A DNA stretch of 9,516 bases from an uncultured Clostridia bacterium (GTDB lineage: Bacteria > Bacillota > Clostridia > Oscillospirales > Acutalibacteraceae), in NCBI GenBank assembly GCA_937880805.1, contig CALGRR010000014.1, positions 1-9,516 on the forward strand, written 5' to 3'. A program made the translations under genes and the position numbers. Position 1 is the stretch's first letter. Every line of letters starts with the position of its first letter. The notes beneath the pieces are model-generated. The model saw only the letters and a program-made list of their open reading frames with translations, had not been told where the DNA came from and did not search any database. Shown here one piece after another: positions 6,250 through 9,516 of this stretch.

Positions 6250-7752
6250 ATGTCAAAATATGTTCTCGCCCTTGACCAGGGCACAACCAGCTCCCGTGCA
6301 ATAGTATTCGATAAAAAAGGCAATATCATAAGCAAGGCACAGAACGAGTTTGAACAGATTTATCCCCGTGCAGGCTGGGTTGAGCACGACCCTCTTGCAA
6401 TTCTTTACAGCCAGTTTCAGGCGGTTTCATCCTGCCTTATCACGGGCGGAATAAAAGCCGCCGATATTGCTGGTATCGGCATCACAAACCAGAGAGAAAC
6501 AACAATTCTCTGGGACAGACAAACGGGAAAGCCTGTTTATAATGCAATCGTCTGGCAGTGCCGCAGAACGGCGGAGCTTTGCGAAGAAATTAAGGCAATG
6601 GGTCTTGAGGGTTACATAAAAGACAAAACGGGTCTTTTGATTGATGCTTATTTTTCGGCAACGAAAATAAAATGGATTCTCGATAATGTTCCCGAGGCAA
6701 GAGAGCTTGCAAACGAAGGCAGGCTTCTTTTCGGCACGGTTGAAACCTGGCTTATCTGGAATCTTACCGGCGGCAGCGTTCACGTTACCGATTATTCAAA
6801 TGCATCAAGAACAATGCTTTTTGATGTTGATAAGCTTTGCTGGGATAAGTATCTGTGCGAAAAGCTTGATATTCCCATGTCAATTCTTCCCGAGCCCGTA
6901 CCCTCAAGCAAGGTTTACGGCAGAGTGGCAAAGGGAATCTTAGGTCTTGAAGCCCTTGAAGGTGTGCCCATCTGCGGAGCAATCGGCGATCAGCCCGCTG
7001 CTCTTTTCGGTCAGGCTTGCTTTGAACCGGGTCAGGCAAAAAATACATACGGAACGGGCTGCTTTCTTCTTATGAACACGGGTGAAAAGCGTGTTAAATC
7101 AGAGAATAATCTGCTCACGGGCGTTGCCTGGGGCATAGGTGATAAGGTTGAGTATGCCATTGAGGGCTCGGCTTTCAATGCAGGTTCCGTTATAAAGTGG
7201 CTCCGTGATGAGCTTCATATGATTGATACAGCAAAACGCTGCGATGAGCTTGCCGAAAGCGTTCCCGATGCAAACGGAATTTATTTTGTTCCCGCATTCA
7301 CGGGTCTCGGTGCACCCTATTGGGATATGTATGCAAGAGGCTGCATTGTCGGTCTTACAAGAGGAGTTAACAGAGCACATATTGCAAGAAGCGTTCTTGA
7401 AGCAATAACATATCAGATGACAGATCTTCTCGAAGCCATGAAATCGGATTCGGGAATTGAATTCACCGAGCTTCGTGTTGACGGCGGAGCAAGTGTCAGC
7501 GATATTATGCTTCAGATTCAGGCGGATATGATACGCTGTGAAGTAAACCGTCCCGCAAATGTTGAAACAACTGCCCTCGGTGCCGCATATCTTGCAGGTC
7601 TTGCCGTTGGTATGTGGGAAAGCAAGGAAGAAATCCAGAAAAACCGCAAGGTTGAAAAAACATTTAATCCCGTTATGGATGAAAGCCGAAGAAATGAGCT
7701 TTACGGCGGCTGGAAGAGAGCCGTTGAATGCTCAAAAGGCTGGGCGAAGTGA
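6250..7752 (+). CDS. glpK: Glycerol kinase
   Basis: GlpK phosphorylates glycerol to sn-glycerol 3-phosphate with ATP in the cytoplasm. The protein has 500 residues, the family norm. FGGY-kinase features are complete: the phosphate-binding start LALDQGTTSSRA (6-17), GITNQRETT (77-85), GWVEHDP (42-48), TVETWLIWNLTGG (163-175), GAIGDQPAALFGQ (243-255), NTYGTGCF (265-272), EGSAFNAG, FVPAFTGLGAPYW, and DGGAS near the C-terminus. In the Firmicute enzymes activated by the PTS protein HPr, a histidine lies in the loop near residue 230 (as in DYHFFG). Here that stretch reads GRVAKGILGLEALEGVP (224-240) with no histidine, so HPr control is probably missing. It starts 13 nt after uxaC behind GGAGGG (6239-6244), likely in one transcript with murD and uxaC. 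No glpF or glpD lies alongside. A dispersed repeat overlaps its stop codon. Confidence 0.97.
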   Translation: MSKYVLALDQGTTSSRAIVFDKKGNIISKAQNEFEQIYPRAGWVEHDPLAILYSQFQAVSSCLITGGIKAADIAGIGITNQRETTILWDRQTGKPVYNAIVWQCRRTAELCEEIKAMGLEGYIKDKTGLLIDAYFSATKIKWILDNVPEARELANEGRLLFGTVETWLIWNLTGGSVHVTDYSNASRTMLFDVDKLCWDKYLCEKLDIPMSILPEPVPSSKVYGRVAKGILGLEALEGVPICGAIGDQPAALFGQACFEPGQAKNTYGTGCFLLMNTGEKRVKSENNLLTGVAWGIGDKVEYAIEGSAFNAGSVIKWLRDELHMIDTAKRCDELAESVPDANGIYFVPAFTGLGAPYWDMYARGCIVGLTRGVNRAHIARSVLEAITYQMTDLLEAMKSDSGIEFTELRVDGGASVSDIMLQIQADMIRCEVNRPANVETTALGAAYLAGLAVGMWESKEEIQKNRKVEKTFNPVMDESRRNELYGGWKRAVECSKGWAK

Positions 7753-7819
7753 AACTTCGTTTCAATGAATAATGAAAAATGATGAATGATGAATTTCGGA
7801 TAGGCTCCGCCTATGACCG
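7750..7819 (+). repeat. Dispersed intergenic repeat, copy 2
   Basis: This 70-bp element starts at the glpK stop. It has three parts: tgaaac/gtttca paired around ttc (7750-7764); about four degenerate seven-base units of atgaata/atgatga type (7765-7791); and a hairpin core (7792-7819), the exact reverse complement of 1478-1505. In the core, ataggc (7800-7805) pairs with gcctat (7809-7814) and outer cgg pairs with ccg. cgaag (7745-7749) can instead pair with cttcg (7755-7759), a competing hairpin over the stop codon. It is intergenic, folds, and has no coding capacity; a MITE- or REP-like element is the best reading. The ATG at 7813 inside it creates a false start for the next gene. Confidence 0.75.
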
Positions 7820-7833
7820 TTTATGTTACTTAC

Positions 7834-7837
7834 GGAG
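7834..7837 (+). promoter_or_regulatory. Ribosome-binding site that decides the malic enzyme start
   Basis: GGAG lies 8 nt before ATG 7846. The upstream in-frame ATG at 7813 is inside the repeat and has no ribosome site. I saw no convincing promoter in 7753-7845, so transcription probably reads through from glpK. Confidence 0.7.
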
Positions 7838-7845
7838 ATGTTAAA

Positions 7846-9015
7846 ATGGATTATTTGAAGGAGTCGTTAAGACTTCATTATGAATGGAAAGGTAAGCTTG
7901 AAACAAAATCAAGAACAAAGGCATCAAACAAGCAGGAGCTTTCTCTTGCCTATACTCCTGGTGTTGCCGCACCCTGCCTTGAAATTCAGAAAGATATTAA
8001 TAAGAGCTTTGAGCTCACAAGACGCTGGAATACCGTTGCTGTTATAACCGACGGCACGGCAGTTCTCGGTCTTGGCGACATCGGTCCCGAAGCGGGTATG
8101 CCCGTTATGGAGGGCAAGTGTCTGCTTTTCAAAGAGTTTGCCGATATAGATGCAATTCCGCTTTGTATCCGTTCAAAGGATACCGATGAAATCGTAAACA
8201 CGGTTTCGCTTATTGCAGGCTCATTCGGAGGTATAAATCTTGAGGATATTGCGGCACCGAGATGCTTTGAGATTGAGAGAAGACTCAAGGAAAAATGCGA
8301 TATTCCCGTTTTTCACGATGACCAGCACGGAACGGCGGTTGTTGTGCTTGCGGCGGTGCTCAATGCACTCAGATGCGTAGGTAAAAAAATAGAGGACTGC
8401 ACAATCGCGATGAGCGGTGCTGGCTCTGCTGGCTCTGCCATTGCAAGGCTGCTCAATGCAAGCGGTGCAGGCAACATAATAATGAGCGACAAACAGGGAA
8501 TTATCTGTAAAGGTCAGGAGCTTTCCCCTGCTTTTGCAGAGCTTGCCGAGTTTACAAATAAAAACCGCATAACCGGAACTCTTGCGGATGCAATGAAGGG
8601 TGCCGATGTGTTTGTGGGAGTTTCTGCCGCAGGAATCGTCAGCGAAGAAATGGTGGCATCAATGGCACCTGGTGCGGTTGTTATGGCAATGGCAAACCCC
8701 AATCCCGAGATTATGCCCGATTCGGCACTCAAAGCCGGTGCAGCGGTAGTCGGCACGGGAAGAAGCGATTTTCCGAATCAGATAAACAATGTTCTTGCAT
8801 TTCCGGGTATTTTCAGAGGTGCACTTGATGTAAGGGCATCCGATATAAACGAGGAAATGAAGCTTGCCGCTGCATATGCCATCGCAGGGCTTATTTCTGA
8901 AGAACAGCTTTGCCCCGAATACATAATTCCCGAGGCGTTTGACGAGAGAGTAGGTCCCGCTGTTGCCAAGGCTGTTGCGGATGCGGCACGCCGTTGTGGA
9001 ATTGCACGAATCTGA
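7846..9015 (+). CDS. Malic enzyme, short bacterial type (probably NAD-dependent)
   Basis: This enzyme oxidatively decarboxylates malate to pyruvate, reducing NAD(P), in the cytoplasm. The protein has 389 residues, typical of the short bacterial type. Visible family features are Y36 in LAYTPGVA, VITDGTAVLGLGDIGP (66-81), the catalytic lysine K91 in VMEGKCLLFK, metal-site E132-D133, FHDDQHGTA with D158-D159 (156-164), and the Rossmann motif GAGSAG (191-196). Strand two of that fold ends in D215 (MSDKQG), an acidic residue that usually favours NAD over NADP. ANPNPEI (283-289) and the NNVLAFPG region (314-321) complete the pattern. The start is ATG 7846 (GGAG 8 nt upstream); ATG 7813 is rejected because it lies in a dispersed repeat. 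It follows glpK by 93 nt without an evident promoter or terminator and may be the last gene of the murD transcript. Family is certain; cofactor is inferred. Confidence 0.95.
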   Translation: MDYLKESLRLHYEWKGKLETKSRTKASNKQELSLAYTPGVAAPCLEIQKDINKSFELTRRWNTVAVITDGTAVLGLGDIGPEAGMPVMEGKCLLFKEFADIDAIPLCIRSKDTDEIVNTVSLIAGSFGGINLEDIAAPRCFEIERRLKEKCDIPVFHDDQHGTAVVVLAAVLNALRCVGKKIEDCTIAMSGAGSAGSAIARLLNASGAGNIIMSDKQGIICKGQELSPAFAELAEFTNKNRITGTLADAMKGADVFVGVSAAGIVSEEMVASMAPGAVVMAMANPNPEIMPDSALKAGAAVVGTGRSDFPNQINNVLAFPGIFRGALDVRASDINEEMKLAAAYAIAGLISEEQLCPEYIIPEAFDERVGPAVAKAVADAARRCGIARI

Positions 9016-9080
9016 TGCAGCGATATTGTTGAAACCTTACAAACTTGTAATTTGTCTATATATTATTTTTAAATAAAGTA

Positions 9081-9109
9081 TTGCTTTATATAAAATAATG
9101 TGTCATAAT
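9081..9109 (+). promoter_or_regulatory. Candidate promoter for the terminal secreted protein
   Basis: TTGCTT (9081-9086), 17 bp, CATAAT (9104-9109) with a TG extension (TGT 9101-9103). A perfect TATAAT also occurs at 9117-9122 but has no good -35 at the right distance. Either would give a structured leader of roughly 70-80 nt. Confidence 0.55.
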
Positions 9110-9123
9110 GACTGAGTATAATG

Positions 9124-9142
9124 GATTGGAATCGTTCCAATC
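9124..9142. promoter_or_regulatory. Operator-like 19-bp palindrome near the transcription start
   Basis: gattggaa (9124-9131) and ttccaatc (9135-9142) are perfect inverted arms around tcg. It begins 2 nt after the TATAAT at 9117-9122, a position where a bound repressor would block transcription; alternatively it forms a 5' mRNA hairpin. The regulator is unknown. Confidence 0.5.
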
Positions 9143-9153
9143 ACTCTTAAACC

Positions 9154-9175
9154 GATATTCCTAAAAAGGAATATC
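9154..9175 (+). promoter_or_regulatory. Perfect 9-bp stem-loop just before the ribosome site
   Basis: gatattcct (9154-9162) and aggaatatc (9167-9175) pair perfectly around aaaa, ending 7 nt before AAAGGAGG (9183-9190). A-rich sequence follows, so it is not a terminator on this strand. It may protect the 5' end or affect ribosome loading. Confidence 0.5.
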
Positions 9176-9197
9176 AAAAAATAAAGGAGGAAATATT

Positions 9198-9516
9198 ATG
9201 TCCACATTCAAAAAGGTCATAAGCTTGGTTCTGTGCTTCACAATGCTTCTCGGCACAGTTGCCGTAGCCGGCGACCTCTTTGCACCCAAGGCAGCAGCAG
9301 CAACTGCCGAATCGGCAGTAAAGTCTTACGCCGAACTTAAGGCAGAGTACGGCGATTTCATTTATTACGGTATCGACGTAATGGAGTATGATGTAAACGG
9401 CGATGAGGTTTACACAGACTATTATGTAAACGCAGGCGACACACTTAAGATTTTACATTACATCAAGTCAACAAGATACATAGGCAATGTAGACTTGTTC
9501 CTTGAATTCGATTCAG
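9198..9516 (+). CDS. Secreted protein, N-terminal part only (runs off the window)
   Basis: 106 codons are visible and the frame is still open at the window edge. An ideal AAAGGAGG (9183-9190) sits 7 nt before ATG 9198. Residues 1 to about 35 form a Sec signal peptide: FKK, the hydrophobic core VISLVLCFTMLLGTVAVAG, then an alanine-rich end where cleavage is likely (AAAA, about 32-35). The mature part seen (KSYAELKAEYGDFIYYG, later VNAGDTLKILHYIKS and YIGNVDLFLEFDS) alternates polar and hydrophobic residues like beta strands; the GDT-then-strand pattern recalls cohesin-like or Ig-like surface domains. That likeness is weak and the protein is not identified. It has its own promoter and a leader with two palindromes, so it may be abundant and regulated. 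A cell-surface or extracellular role is inferred from the signal peptide. Confidence 0.85.
   Translation, partial: MSTFKKVISLVLCFTMLLGTVAVAGDLFAPKAAAATAESAVKSYAELKAEYGDFIYYGIDVMEYDVNGDEVYTDYYVNAGDTLKILHYIKSTRYIGNVDLFLEFDS

Noticed and set aside
1478..7819. Composite transposon bounded by inverted repeats
   Set aside because: There is no transposase inside, no evident target duplication, and the content is housekeeping genes; two members of a repeat family in opposite orientation are enough to explain it.
7813..7845. Upstream ATG start for malic enzyme
   Set aside because: It lies within the dispersed repeat and has no ribosome site; ATG 7846 has GGAG 8 nt upstream and matches the usual family N-terminus.
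9037..9070. Possible terminator after malic enzyme
   Set aside because: ttacaa/ttgtaa gives only a 6-bp A/T-rich stem with a 2-nt loop and a broken T-run; too weak to call.

Overview
The window reads as chromosomal DNA from a Gram-positive Clostridia bacterium, most like the gut Oscillospiraceae/Ruminococcaceae group. This rests on AGGAGG-type ribosome sites, near-consensus sigma-A promoters with TG-extended -10 boxes, moderate GC, Sec signal peptides of Firmicutes type and the character of the proteins. Species cannot be assigned. All genes found are on the + strand.

Layout: (1) 1-226, a gene-free leader with three stem-loops. (2) 227-1474, hflX, the ribosome-associated GTPase. (3) 1478-1520, one copy of a dispersed intergenic repeat. 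(4) 1592-3064, a secreted PHP-family metal-dependent phosphoesterase with its own promoter and a hydrophobic C-terminal tail. (5) 3180-3365, an unrecognised 61-residue protein with a perfect-consensus promoter, a strong ribosome site and a strong terminator. (6) 3511-7752, murD, uxaC and glpK, separated by 17 and 13 nt behind one strong promoter. (7) 7750-7819, a second copy of the repeat in inverted orientation. (8) 7846-9015, a short-type malic enzyme, probably reached by read-through from glpK. (9) 9016-9197, an intergenic region with a promoter and two perfect hyphenated palindromes, leading into (10) 9198-end, the start of a secreted protein cut by the window edge.

Functionally this is mostly housekeeping and central metabolism: ribosome rescue (HflX), peptidoglycan precursor synthesis (MurD), uronate entry (UxaC), glycerol entry (GlpK) and malate-to-pyruvate conversion. 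GlpK and malic enzyme both feed lower glycolysis/pyruvate, and UxaC feeds the uronate route, but these genes are not a known pathway unit. No defence system, CRISPR, transposase, tRNA or rRNA is visible.

The least explained items are the tiny highly expressed gene at 3180, the tailed secreted PHP protein before it, the inverted pair of 28-nt repeats 6.3 kb apart, the structured leaders before hflX and before the last gene, and a MurD with an unusual sequence located away from any division/cell-wall cluster. Several starts differ from the longest open frame (hflX, murD, uxaC, malic enzyme); each was chosen by its ribosome-binding site.
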